Shown: positions 47,101-58,413, counted from the first letter of the stretch. The stretch is 64,000 nucleotides of DNA from Tribonema minus (GCA_017506865.1 JAFCMP010000521.1:186001-250000), one strand, 5' to 3'. Translations and numbers: made by a program. The notes: generated by a model not told the origin, from the letters alone.

Positions 47101-49166
47101 ACCTCCTCATGGAGGAGACCGCGGCGGACGCGCAGACGCCCGTGTTCATAGAGGCGTTCAACAGGCTTAAGGTGCGTGACATACAGTTATGTGATACTTC
47201 AGCTTCAACTTCATCGCGGATGAGCACGTTAGTGTTCATAGAGGCGCTGCTGAACAGGCTCAAGGCGCGTCGCATACCTCAAGTTCAACTTCAACTTCAT
47301 GGCGGACGCGCACGCCCGTGTTCATAGAGGCACTCAACAGGCTCAAGGTGCGTCACATACTTCAACTCCACCTTCACGGCAGACGCGCCGACGCCCGTGT
47401 TCATAGAGGCGCTGAACAGGCTCAGTGCGTGGCGACTTCAACTTCAACTTTATGGCAGACGCGCAGGCGCCCGTTTTTTTCTTTGATAAATGAGGCGCTG
47501 TACAGGCTCAACGCGCGGCACGTACTTCAACTTCAAGTTCACTTGCAAGTAAGGAAAACGTGGCGTTGTTGGTCGCGAGGTGCAGTCCACGAGCGCGCTG
47601 ATGTCCAAGGGGTTGTGCTCAGAGGTGAAGGGTATGTAGGCAAGACAGGTCACTGCAGTGCTCGGCTTTCAGCGGTGTGCATAGAGGAGCTCAACAGGCT
47701 GAAGGTGCATGTACTTTTCATGAACTGTCGCTCAGGGCGCAACACAGTCCAGCTTGGTAGATGTCCAGCTTGCTACCAGATATCACATTGTTGAAACTTG
47801 ACAGTGTCTCCATGCGCTTTGACAATCACTTGTAAACAACACTTCAACTTCATGGGCGAGGAAAAAAACGCGGCGTCTCTGGTCACGAGGCTCAGCGCTC
47901 AAGTGCGCTCGTTGTCCCAAGGTGTCGTGCTCAGAGGTATGTAGGTAGCACAGGTCGGGGCGGTGCTCAGCGCTCAGGTGTGTTTGCGTAGTCCTGCGTC
48001 GTCGCGAGGGTTAGATTGTGACACGCTCAGGGTGGGTTGAAGACTGCGTAGGAGATGACACAAGCTTGTTAGACAAGCATGCATCACAGCAACAGCATCG
48101 GGCGCATGCGACGTGCCTACATAACTCTGAACCTAGCCCCAACCCTGACGTAGCTCCGTGCCCTCGGCAGCAGTTGCCGTGCTTGCTGGAGACGAGCCGT
48201 AACGTACGCAGCGCCACCGAGCGCACGCACGCATACTCGCAGGGTGGCCGCGCACGGCGATGGAGGGCATCGCTGAGACGCACATACATAGCTTCCATAT
48301 CACTGACGTATATGTCATATGTACCTTGGAAGTACACGCTCTGTCTTTGGCCAAGGCGCTGAAGCCATTGATCATGAGCACCGCCGGCGCCCTTGCTTCC
48401 AATGCACGTGATGATCGACGCAGGAGTGCTCAAAGGTTAAAGTTAGGGTTAGCCCTAACCCTAACCCTAAGCGTGGCCCGAGGTGTGGGGGTGTTGTGCC
48501 GAGAGGGGTGCGGCAGCGCGCATGTGCGCACGCATTGCTCGTACACGCCATGCACACAGCGGCAGTCATGCCCACATAAGCTTCTGCGACCGCCGGCACG
48601 GGAGCAGCGCAGCTGTCAATGGTGCTTGTCGATGGCTATGTCAGTGACGTCAAGAAGAGCAGTGGCCGAGCTGAGTAGTCGCGGCCCGGCACAGTTTGAC
48701 CTCCATAATGTTGCAATCTCAACTGCTGCCAACACTGCCGGCAGCTCTTTGCGACGGGAACATATACTTCGTAGTATGCACGTTTGAGGGCATGCACTCT
48801 AGACTCCATGCATTTCTGACATGCGTGTGATGGCGCGCACATGCATGCTCGCAGGGCAACAGCGGCAGCGACAGAGAGCGCGAGCGGGTGCGCCGGCAGC
48901 AGCAGCGCTCCGCTCAGGCGCAGCAGCAGCAGCAGCAGCAGCAGCAACGGCAGCACGCGCCAGAGCCGCCGCAGCAGCAGCGCGCGCCACTGCACCAGCA
49001 GCGAGAACACACAGAAGAGCAGCAGCAGCAACAGCAGCAGCAGCAGTCGCGTAGATCGTCAGAACGCGACCAGCAGCAGCAGCAGCAGCAGCCGCAGCGG
49101 CAGCAGCAGCGGAGCCGGCGCCGGCAGCAGGGCAGCGCACGTCAGCCTAGCCCTGCCAGGCGATGA
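35131..49166 (+). CDS. TMEM260/DUF2723-type membrane protein (probable protein O-mannosyltransferase)
   Basis: Exons 35131-35292, 36640-36815, 37657-37911, 38626-38899, 39742-40550, 41294-41535, 43470-43514, 44005-44298, 45025-45088, 45860-46036, 47011-47171 and 48855-49166. Phases agree at every junction except between 41535 and 43470, where a short exon is missing (candidate near 41615). Family landmarks in order: [133 protein letters not shown] and GAYALLPWG. Human TMEM260 transfers mannose to IPT domains of surface receptors in the ER. N-terminal hydrophobic helices fit an ER membrane enzyme. Unlike the human protein it ends in a long Gln-rich tail (last exon). Confidence 0.88.
37440..37760 (+). 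repeat. Duplicated start of TMEM260-like exon 3, with its 3' splice site
   Basis: The block from C-run through CTCGCGACC(C)AG into coding sequence occurs twice, about 210 bp apart, at about 37409-37555 and 37610-37740. The upstream copy keeps a C-tract, AG acceptor and in-phase sequence ([15 protein letters not shown] against [15 protein letters not shown]). It then meets a GTAGGT donor-like site near 37581, so it could act as an alternative or extra exon. Confidence 0.85.
38150..38690 (+). repeat. Three tandem copies of TMEM260-like exon 4 start
   Basis: TGCCGCCGCCGCAG followed by CCTCCTCCTGGCGCTGC occurs with acceptor ends at 38242, 38436 and 38625, spaced about 190 bp. Only the third leads into the full exon. 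Upstream AATCAGGGGGTCAG-type sequence is also shared by the first and third units. Confidence 0.88.
39092..39240 (+). repeat. Copy of the dispersed ~150-bp repeat, in an intron
   Basis: Starts ATGCCATCTGGCGATGTCG and ends CTGGGCTTTGTCGCGCCCTAAGAGAGAATTGATGAAAAGTAC. Preceded by G-runs at 39048-39090. It lies in the TMEM260-like gene's fourth intron. Confidence 0.75.
39460..39480 (+). repeat. Short telomere-type repeat
   Basis: GGGTTTAGGGTTAGGG in the intron between exons 4 and 5 of the TMEM260-like gene. Confidence 0.6.
41140..41330 (+). repeat. Duplicated start of TMEM260-like exon 6
   Basis: CGATGCGTGGGCCGTGCACC near 41159 mirrors CGACGCGTGGGCGGTGCACC near 41298, each preceded by CCCGCCGC. 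In the upstream copy the splice acceptor reads CCGCGG instead of CCGCAG, so it should not be used. Confidence 0.8.
44290..44500 (+). repeat. Tandem duplication of about 105 bp at TMEM260-like exon 8 donor
   Basis: AGGTGCGC, GGTGACAGG, AGAGCG and AAAGCAGTGCTTGTTT recur in order, at 44296-44380 and 44395-44490. Confidence 0.8.
44843..44885 (+). repeat. 3' end fragment of the dispersed repeat
   Basis: GGCTTTTTCGCGCCCTGAGC through AATAAAAAGTACT, the conserved end of the family found at 18655, 29655 and 39240. The 5' part is missing. Confidence 0.8.
47120..47720 (+). repeat. Array of about six copies of TMEM260-like exon 11 end
   Basis: The coding end (GACGCGCAGACGCCCGTGTT, CATAGAGGCG, AACAGGCT(T/C)AAG, then GTGCGT donor) is followed in the intron by copies near 47225, 47300, 47380, 47460 and 47670. 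Units are about 80-90 bp and each carries CTTCAACTTCAACTTCAT-like sequence after the donor. Several copies keep both the reading frame and a GTGCGT donor; later ones are decayed. Confidence 0.9.
48437..48470. repeat. Head-to-head telomere-type repeats in an intron
   Basis: GTTAGGGTTAG runs directly into CCCTAACCCTAACCCTAA, an inverted junction with no spacer, in the last intron of the TMEM260-like gene. Confidence 0.85.
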
Positions 49167-49300
49167 CGCGCCATTCACAGTCCACGTTGTTTCGTCTCTT
49201 ACGCAGGAATTAGGCAGCTCCAGAGCACAGCGCCACTACCAGCAGCAGCAGCAGCAGCGGCAGCAGCAGCAGCAGCAGCAGCAGCAGAGCCAGTGGGCGC
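48888..49300 (+). repeat. CAG-repeat tracts (poly-Gln coding, continuing past the stop)
   Basis: Interrupted CAG runs fill the last TMEM260-like exon (48905-49125). A second CAG block at about 49232-49290 lies beyond the stop at 49166, separated by about 70 bp of non-repeat sequence. Confidence 0.85.
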
Positions 49301-50977
49301 CGGGAGCGTATCGTAACAGAACCACCTACACCTTTGCCAGACGCAGCAGACCTTGCAGCACTGGCACTTGTGTCTGATCATACAACAGCAGCAAGCAGCC
49401 ATGGCTTGCGCGTACAGCAGCAGCTGCGGCATCACAAGTGCCTCTTGAAGTAGAAGAACGCAGGAATCAGCCTGAAGAAATCAGGCGACACGCCTCTTAT
49501 GCCGCGGTCACTGCATGGCACACTGCACGTGCGTGGTGTGCCGTGTCAGCTTCGGGCACCCTAGGTATGTAGGTATCTCCGTCATACAGCCCCATGCGCA
49601 TCTGTCGACGGCATTTGGCGCACCCTCTTGCGTAGCCAATGAATACGTGATGCGGGCACCAGCCGTCTCTAGGGATGGGTCCCCGTGTGTGCGCACACAG
49701 CAGGCACTGCACTGCCCCTGTAGCGTGAGCACGGGGCATCAGTGCTCAACGCTCTCAGGACAGAGCGCCCCAGACCAAACGCCGGTGCGGCAGCACATCA
49801 CCGGCAGCACCAGCACCAGCACCAAAGAGAGCTAAGTAGCTCATCGCAGCAGCAGCGCGGCTTGCGCGTACTGCAGCACGACGCTCGCGTGCGCTGCTGC
49901 AACGCTCGACAGCCTCGTCAGTGCACGCAGCTGTGCGCCAGTGCACATACATACTGTAAGCTCAAATTTTTGCATATGCCACCGCCCCGGCCCTGTTGCT
50001 TCCGTGTCGCCTTTCGGGGGGGGGGGGGGGGGGGAGCCCTTCTCCCTTGCATTCCACTTTCGCGGGACCAGTTTCCCCCACTTCCGCCCCCCGTATCTCT
50101 CTTTTGTCAAGTTCACACGTCTCCCTGCAATACGCAGTGTCCCTTGCGCTGGTTCCCAGCGTTTCCATTTTGGCTTGTGCAGTTTTCTGTCATGGCATAG
50201 GTCGTCAATAATGAGACAAACATACATGCGCCTTTGGTGCTTGCGTCGAAGTTCTGTTGCTTGGGCCGGAAGCAGTCAATAGACTGTGAAAGAATTGCAT
50301 GCTACTGATGGTTGTCTACAGGTGGGCGTGCTGGCATGTGCTTGAAGTACAACATAGTCACATTTTTTACAACCAGTAGGGCACAGCGCAGACTAGGCTG
50401 CTGCGTTGACGCAAGCTTTTCGATTGCATAGGCAACCCGGCCTCCCTTGGGCCTTTATAAATACAAGTCCATACGTACAGCCACCCGAGAGGGTTGAAAT
50501 CCAGAGAAGCATCAGAGGTGTCACTGCAATGAGGTTTGTCATTACAGTGTGTCAATTGCAGTCTACTGATTGCGGACCACCTGCAGGTCAGCCGCTCTGT
50601 GAGGCACCCGCTATGAGGAGAGTTGCCAAGGCGGCTATGAGTGCCATTGCACACTATGTAAGAGGTGGGAAAGGGGAGGGGGGCGGTCAACACTTCAACT
50701 TTCAACAGGAAGACACATCCGTGTAGCAGACCGCCACATGAGCGCAGCGCAAGTGCAGCCAGCACTTCTCAGGCTGCAGTGCAGCTCAATACTTGAGGAC
50801 ACCAGGAAAGGCAGGCGAATGGCGGAATGGGAGAGTGTGGGGGGTAGGGGCGACCCAGGGGAGACAGGAGGGGCACACAGTCACCACGCACGCGCAGGTG
50901 GCGTTGCACGAGGATTCTTGCCAGCAGAAGTAATGCTAGACTCTGCCCGTAAACCCTACTTGACGCGGAAGCAGCGC
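49301..50977. other. Convergent intergenic region, no gene seen
   Basis: Lies between the 3' ends of the TMEM260-like gene and the b561 gene. It has a G-run at about 50018-50033 and scattered short frames with no recognisable domain. Confidence 0.45.
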
Positions 50978-52518
50978 TCAAGCGGCGTAGCCGTGCTGCT
51001 GCACGGCCATAGGGCTGCCGTCGGTGGCGTCGGAGGGCGTGTCGGCGCCGCCGCTGCTGCCGCCGCCGGTGACGCTCCCCTTGCGGTCGAGCGCTGCCGC
51101 GATGCGCGCGTCGCGCAGCGCCGCCTCCTCCGCGGGCGAATTGACGAGCATCAGCTGGCACATGCACGCGCTGAGGCCCCAGTACGCGACGGCGCTGGCG
51201 CTGGCGAGCAGCGTCGCGCTGCCGTACGTAGGCTGCCCTGACATCATCATCATCTGTAGTGAGCACACGCGCGGCGACGGGGTGTGTGTGTGGTCAGGGG
51301 GCTGTCGAGAGGGCGGCAACGCGCGCGCGTTGGAGTAAGGGTTAGGGTGTGGAGTGCACGCGGTGCTTAGGTACAGCGCAGGAGGAAAGCGAGGCGGGGG
51401 CGGGGCCGGTGGTGCTGCACATGACTGATACAACAGGCGGCGAACGCGTGGCAGTCAGCGCAGCTGACGGCTGGCAGACGGGCCACTGAGAGCAGCGCAT
51501 CAGTCATCGCAGGTATGGCACCAATGGCGCTGGCAGAGCTGCTGAGATTCAGGCAGGCCCCTCAGAATCTCTCCCTTCTAAAGCATACAAGTAGGAATCA
51601 TAGACCCAGCACAACGACTGCTCAAGCTCAACGGCCACCCGTCGGCGTCTACAGGACTTGAAGTTCCGCTGCCACTACCCAACCATCTTGAAAGGCGTGC
51701 TTGCTGACCTGGATGTCGGCCCAGCCGTTGATGCAGCAGCCGATGCCCGCGAAGAAGGTCAGCTTGCCGAGCGCGGCGTGCCAGTAGGTGACCACGCGCA
51801 GCGCGTGCGGCGCGAGGCCGCGCTTGAAGACGACGAACGCGAGCAGGCCCACGACGTACTGCAGGAAGTAGAGGAGGAGCGCGATCGCGCCGGTCCACGC
51901 GTGCACCGAGTACATGTGGTCGCTGCAAGGGGGCAGGGGGGGGGGGAGGGGGCACGTGGTCAGTTCAAGTCCAAGAGTTCTTCAAGTGTACTGGGCACAT
52001 GATGCACACCAACAGTGAGGGGTGTGGGTGAGTGGGATCACGGGAACATGTGGTCGGCTGAGCAGCATGGTGTACGGCTATAGGGGATCAGTCGCCGACG
52101 GTCATGCACATGCAGACGATCAGACAAAATCAGGCGTTTGCAATTGGCGACTGCGGCAGCCTCTGCAGATACAGAATTGTTTTGCATGAACCAAATGTGA
52201 AACCTCACAACTGAAGTGAACTGGGCTGTGACTAGCCGTCCATTCACCCACACAATCTATCAAAAGGCGAAGCAACCGCCACTCTCACCTGTGGCTGTAG
52301 ATCTTGGCCTGGATGATGGCGACCAGCCCAATGACGGCAACCACGCCCACGAGCGTCTGCGCCGCGAGATGCACCCACATCTGACTGGGCTTGTGGTCGA
52401 CCAGCGGCGCCTTGAAGGCCAGGATGCTCTCCGTAGAGATGACGCCGAAGGCGAGCGACATGAGGATCACGTGCCAGTTCCAGCCGTTGTCGCACGCTGC
52501 ATCATGGGAGGAAAGAGT

Positions 52519-52549
<31 letters not shown>

Positions 52550-53448
52550 CAGTGCCCCCTCACTGCGCGCCCATCACGCAGGCGTCTGGCTACTCGCAAG
52601 TAATCAAAGCCGTTGCTTGGCATTGCGTTTGGATGAAATAACCATGTCGTAGCAGAGGGTGAAGGCGTTTGTCTCCCATCCTAACCTATGAGAGGCTGCT
52701 GACACTGCTGATACCTGGAGCCAGTACAGTACTTGCCTATTGGCCACGGAACACGCGCACAGCGAGCGGGCTTGCATAGAAGCCATCATGTGGATACTTT
52801 TGATAAACAACACACATTATCGGACAGTGCTCATGGCTCCAGCCCACCGTGCTACACCAGCACTGCGCTGCGGCGTGGGACGCAGCCAAGGGCCGCGACC
52901 GCTGGAGCCGCGAGCGAAAGTTACCACGCCTGCTGAACCATGAGCGATGCACATTCTTTCTGCAGCAGTCGCGCTGGGCGTGCACCGAACCTTCAGCTTA
53001 CTTCACCATGTCGTTGCTGTGCATGGAGACAAGCAGCCAGTCGCTGCCGCTGTGCCCTTGCACAGCTATCGGCACCGCATGGAAGTGCTGCCGCAAGCAT
53101 GACCGCGCAGCAAAGTCGCTCGACACGCTTGCTCAGAGCAAAACACGCTGCGTGGTACCGACACTTCCTCAAGCATATGTGCGCATCGCATACGTTTCAT
53201 ATGGTTTGACGTTGCTGCCCTTACGCTAGGCGAGAAGTGCGTCGAGCAACTTGGCACAGTGGCAATGTTTTGCGCTCACCGAAGCAGGCCTGCGCGCCAC
53301 CGTACGACACGTAGTCGGGGATGACGTTGTGCACGGATGAGTATCCGACATAGACACCAAGCATGATGGTGATTGCAATGTAGAGCACCCGCACGGCGGT
53401 CCCCAGCGTTCGGGCATTGGGCACCGCGATTGCCTTTGCATCAGCCAT
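50978..53448 (-). CDS. Cytochrome b561 family transmembrane ferric/ascorbate reductase
   Basis: Four exons join in phase: 53448-53280, 52496-52289, 51922-51709 and 51253-50978, giving 288 residues from ATG (MADAKAIAVPNARTLG). Six hydrophobic helices are visible. Family signatures: NWHVILMSLAFGVISTESIL (helix 2), LVDHKPSQMWVHLAAQT with haem-ligand His, DHMYSVHAWTGAIALLLYF, and TYWHAALGKLTFFAGIGCC. The four conserved His (in NWH, VHL, VHAW and YWHA contexts) bind two b haems. These proteins pass electrons across a membrane from cytosolic ascorbate to ferric iron or monodehydroascorbate. The C-terminus after the sixth helix is a Ser/Gly-rich tail (GSVTGGGSSGGAD). In the sense of the gene, long C-runs precede the acceptors of exons 2 and 3. 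Confidence 0.93.
51338..51350 (+). repeat. Minimal telomere-type repeat
   Basis: TAAGGGTTAGGG immediately upstream (in gene sense) of the last b561 exon. Two units only, so chance is possible. Confidence 0.35.
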
Positions 53449-54452
53449 GGCGCAGGTGGCTGGGTAGCCGCAACTTGAAGTGGAGCACCTCGGAGGACTT
53501 GGGAAGGCGTGCACTGCGCTTAAGAACGTGGAGAACAATGGGGAAGGGGGGTCAGGTCCTGATCATCGATGTACCCTCAGTCGGTGTGCACTCGCGTTTG
53601 CAGAAGTGTGGATGTGTATTTGTTCCTGCGGGATGCTGTGGCTACCAGAATGCGGTGGTACATGTGAGAGGGCACTCGTGATTGCCATCGTGCGAACTGC
53701 ATAGTGTTCAAGGCTGATTGATCACATCGAGATGCGTCCTACAGGTTCGCAGACAACAATCCACCACTGTTGGCGAGTGCTGCTTGGTATTACGCCCCGC
53801 CCGCCTGCTTGAGCTGGCTCACGCACGGTGCTGGCACGGGCCCGGCCACAAGTATCTTCCTTGTTTCTCTGCGTGTAGCAAGCGCACGACTGTAAAGCCA
53901 GAACCCGAACATTATGCACGCACCGTGCGACACAAACTATGTCTGCGAGCCGCCATGATCTTTCAAGCGGTTGCGCCCGGGCTGGTTCAACAACCTTCAT
54001 TGACGATACAGCCAGGTTTTCACAGGAGCCTGTTTGCGAATGACGACATCAGACAATGCACGAGGCCTGCAGCTATTGTGTATTCATCAACAGCACAGAT
54101 CGTTGGCTACGGCTCTGCTGCCGCTTCAGAGCCGTGTGTGTTGCCGGTCAAGATTTGGAGTTCCAGGTGGTCGTGCGAGAGCATGAAGTTATGCAGAGCG
54201 CAGCAGCGGCGCTAATACACGAACGCTCACCTGAACCGAGTGACCTGCCGCTCAGTCGCTTGATGTAGTGTGAACCTGTGCCTCGCACCACCTGCGATCA
54301 ACAATCTGCAATCAACAATCGTCCAGGTTGTTGATCTGAACGCTTGGCAAAGGCAAAGGAGCACGACAGCACCAAGGAGCACCTGTCTGGTGTGTCTAGT
54401 GAGCGTCTTGTTGCTGGTGGCTGCAGCCCTACTGCATCTGCGACTGCTAGTG
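53449..54452. promoter_or_regulatory. Divergent promoter region, cytochrome b561 / cytochrome b5 reductase
   Basis: About 1 kb between two start codons facing away from each other. No core element is recognised. The right part may hold a 5' exon of the reductase, since the frame stays open upstream of its ATG to a CAG acceptor-like site at 54324-54326. Confidence 0.4.
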
Positions 54453-56363
54453 ATGGGCGTTTGCAGCAGTTCGACGGCCGAACGCGCAGCGCATTCACAG
54501 CGCGATGACTTAACGTGGGAAGCTATAGACATCCATAACTCCCAGGACCCAGCCAACGCTTGGGTCGTCCTAGCTGGTCAAGTGTACGATCTGACAGCGT
54601 TCGCAAGTCTCCATCCTGGTGGTGCAAGCTCCATCATAACAGGTATGTATCACTTTCAAAGCGCATAGGATGCTCAACGTACACACATCGCAATATGATC
54701 GCAATGCAGGACTGAACTGCTCGATCTGGCAAAGCACTCCGCTGAGTACCTGCTTGAGTGAGCGAGCTGCGGCGCGTGTTGCGATGGCCGCAAACTGGCG
54801 GGCTGATGGTGTCGACTGCCTCTTTGACTTCCTTGGCGTGCCGCATGGTGATGTGCTGACACAGAGGAGTTGGTGCATGAATCGAATCATCGCTCACAGA
54901 GGTTTTCAATGAATGCCTTCGGTGATCTACCATTCACGTGCCACCACCTCTTCACTTCAACTCGCAGCACGCAAACGAGGCGATGGCGACAAGCTCTTCG
55001 CCGCCTTCCACCACAGCTCGTACCTGTCAAGGGTCCGCCGCTACCACCTCGGCCCCCTGCAGCAACTCCCGCGCAGCTCCATCGACAGCGGCACGAGCAG
55101 CACTACCATCCTGGTTAGCGACCTATCGTGCTCAAACAGCAGCAGCAGCAGCAGCACCAGCAGCGAGTGCAACACCCCCCCTGCAGAACGCTCACACCCC
55201 ATGCTGAGCGCTGCTGCACCAGAACACGCGCGCGACGCCTGGACACGCTGCGCGCTGCTGCGGCGCGAGCGCATCTCGCGCACGGCCCACCGCTTCACCT
55301 TTGCGCCCGCGGACCCGCGCTTTGCGGCGCAGTGCCTGCCGGGACAGCACCTGCAGCTGAGCATCAGCGACGCCGCGACGGGCGCGCACGGCGCCGCGCG
55401 CAGCTTCACACCCGTGAGCATCGCGCCCGACGGCACGTTCGACGTCGTCTTCAGGGTCTACAGCTACAGCAGCTCCTCTTCCTCCTCAACTTCAAGTGGT
55501 GATGTGCCGCACTCTTCGACCTTCACCGAGACGCTCGAAGCGCTGCCCGTCGGCGGTTTCATCGAGGCCTCCACACCGCGCGGCCGGCTGAGATACATCG
55601 CCGCCGGCATCTATCAGATCAGCGGCAGGGCTCAGCGCGCTACTAATATAGGGTTTGTGGCCGCCGGAACGGGCATCACGCCCGTGTATGCGGCTCTACA
55701 GGCAGCGCTCGGCAATCCTGCTGATGCGACGCGGTTCACGCTCGTGTACGCGAGCCGCTCTCGCGGCGAGGCGCTGCTGAGCGCTGAGCTTGAAGACGCG
55801 GCAGAGAGGGCTGGCGGCCGCCTGCGCGTCGTGCACGTGCTGAGCCGTGACGTGGCCAGGTGAGCACTGCTGCTGGCGTGCGTGCTGACAAACAGCAAAA
55901 CCTATCTTGCTTTACAATAAGCAGTCGATACAATTGCAAGCGATGATACACGTGTCGTGGGGGTCATCTGTCAGCAAGGCACTTCCGCTGCAAGCGCAAC
56001 ACTTGTGCTTATACTGTTAGTGGATGAACGTGCTGCACCTGGTGGAGCGCTGATGTATTGTTTCACGCATACAGTTGTGCACATTTGCTGCAGCCATGAG
56101 ATTACCACACTGCTAAATGTTTGTCACTTTTTTTGCATTCTCAACGCTGCAGTGAGGACAACCGGTCGCCACAAAAGCAAGACGCTGCAATGACAACTAC
56201 CGTATATGGCAGACTGGACGAGGCAAAGCTATCAGCATACCTACCAGCCCCATCCGTGGAGACGCTCCTGATGGTCTGCGGCCCGCCTGCCATGGTGCAC
56301 GGCCTGGTGCTCCCAGCGCTCAAGAGTCTTCAGCACGATGACGAGCAAGTGTTCGTCTTTTGA
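54453..56363 (+). CDS. Cytochrome b5 - NADH-cytochrome b5 reductase fusion
   Basis: Exons 54453-54642, 54968-55859 and 56153-56363 join in phase (430 residues). The N-terminal b5 domain has LTWEAIDIHNS, VVLAGQVYDLTAF and the haem motif LHPGGASS; after splicing, the second haem His (AFHHSSY) lies exactly 24 residues after the first, as in classic b5. A Ser-rich linker follows, then the reductase: FAD-binding RSFTPVSIAP (in place of R-x-Y-T/S), NAD-binding GFVAAGTGITPVYAAL and the C-terminal CGPPAM...VFVF. It should move electrons from NADH through FAD to its own b5 haem, for example for lipid desaturation. The chosen ATG gives MGVCSS, a good N-myristoylation/palmitoylation signal. An alternative upstream exon would instead add a hydrophobic anchor (CLVSVLLLVAAALLHLRLL). 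Confidence 0.9.
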
Positions 56364-58413
56364 AACACAGTGCGATGTAAAATGCTTCTGATGCTAGCTA
56401 GTCGTTGAAACTCTGGTCGTTGCTGTCACCCCGTGTGACAGTGATTATGATGCACACAAACACTGGTGCAGCCCCACCCAGCATCTGCATTGCGGAGTTG
56501 CTATGGGGTGTGACTCATATGCATGTACTTGCACACATGCATTCAAATGACAAACAGCATGCAGGTCATGCATGCACACGGACAGCACTGGTGGTTACGG
56601 CGTTGATGTCATGCACCGCTCATGCGGAATGCACACGAGATTGCTCTGAAAGTGAGCGTCAGCGTATGCTATACTGAGCATCAGCACATGCACGTCTCTG
56701 CACGCCCTCGTGTTCAACGGAAAGCATCATGTGGCCACACAACTGCTGAAACACAGGCCCCGTTTCGCTGCTTACCCGCAGTAGCTGCAGGCACACATGA
56801 CACAATCTTTGAAATGCTTCAAGTGAAAACCACTGTGCACAATCACTGAAGCTGTCACCAATGAAAGTTGCGTATGCACGGTGACTCATTTGTGCTGCTA
56901 GCGTCAACAAGCGGGTATGGCAAAGTCTAGCTGCATGCAATGCGATGATCCGAGCAGAGTGCATAGCAGAGGCGCAAGCTGGGCAGCAAGAAGGCAGATA
57001 TCCTAGGAGCGTGCACTGTGGCAAAACAATGATGCATTCATGTTGTAGTGGCAAGCTGCGCTGCAGCCAGAGTGCTTGCAGTGGCTCGTTGCACACGAAA
57101 CGTGTCGCGTCAACATCAGCAAATCCGTGCTGAATCTATTGAGTAATGTCTTTTCAGGGGCAAAAGTGTAGGCTCTGCGCCAGTGCAGATATCCTTGAGC
57201 CACGCAGCCGCAGCGGCGCATTCGCCGTCCGCGTCATGAGTACTGCGCTGCTCAAGGGTTTCAGCCATGCGTGTTGCCAATGCACCTGCGCACACAGACG
57301 GACAACACAGCAGACTCATTCAGTGCCATGATTTGTCAAGCAGCTGCTGAAAAGCGCGCAGCTCAGACAGTGTGAAAAACGAATCAAAAAGATCGTTGAG
57401 CTCTAGGTGACAAGGGATGGTTAGCCGCAAGTGCCTTCCACCAATAACCGTGGTCGCCGCTGCTGCAGACATTGGCCACTAGTCAAACAGTGCCACCATA
57501 ACCACAGTAGGCAAAAAGACTTCTGTGTGCAAGCTTTTTAGCGTTCGAGGCATGGGTGTTCAGTGTGGACAGGTCTCACGTGTTCGGTAGGCCAGCTCCA
57601 GTGGGCAGCCCAACACAGAGGTACAGTCTATACCTCGAGGCGCTTCAGGGAGGCTGAGCCATCAGTGCATCATTGTGTGCCCTCTGCCCCCTGGATTTGA
57701 TGCTGCCGGCAGACTTGGGTGTTTTTATCAGAACGATTGGAGAAGCAGGTGCAGCGGACAAAGCATTGTCTTTACGCAATGACATGCAGTACGTGCTGTG
57801 CGCACAGTCAACGTGCAGCACAATTAATGCTGCAGGTGCATTCAGCACAATGAGACGAGCAACAGTACACAGGCCATGCACAACATTGCTCAAGTGCGCT
57901 GACCTGCCCCGTTGGTGGCATGCGCTGTAGGCACAAAAAGCATGTGCACGCTGCACACCAGGCGCCTTTGCACTGCCTTGAGGGAACAGAGGCCGACCGT
58001 GCTCGTGCTGGCACACTTTTGTGAAGCAAGAGAGAGCATGGCGCGCTTGACCGAGCCAGCTCAACCAGTCAGCTTCAGCCAGCTTGCAGAGGTCAAGAGG
58101 GCAGCTGAGCGCCTGCTCGCTGCGCCGCAGTGTGCGGGGCGCGCAGCCTTTGGTACTGTGTTGTCATGAGGAGCATGCCCACCGCCGTGTGTCAAATGTG
58201 ACGAGGAGGACGAAGACGAGCATACTTGGACGTTGCGCATTCGCGTCTTGGTGCCTGAACCAGTTGATGGATTACAGGGATCTTCCTAGGGATCCGGGGC
58301 ACCATTCGTGGCGAGTCCCCCTCCCACTTCAACTACGACTTGAAGCTCCTGTTGTTGCGCAAAAACCTTTGTGCTAGCGCAGCCCTCGTGAGCCAGCAGG
58401 GCCGGAGGTCAAG
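56364..58413. other. Intergenic, no gene seen
   Basis: About 2 kb of mixed-composition sequence between two plus-strand genes. No long GC-rich exon-like block, repeat array or RNA gene was recognised. Confidence 0.5.

Noticed and set aside
48841-49377. Alternative frame through the CAG tract ending YRNRTTYTFARRS
   Set aside because: CAG repeats are open in several frames. The frame that joins in phase to the TMEM260-like exon at 47171 stops at 49166.
54711-54758. Possible small exon reading TELLDLAKHSAEYLL between the first two b5-reductase exons
   Set aside because: It needs splice junctions that are out of phase. Skipping it gives the exact 24-residue His-His spacing of cytochrome b5.
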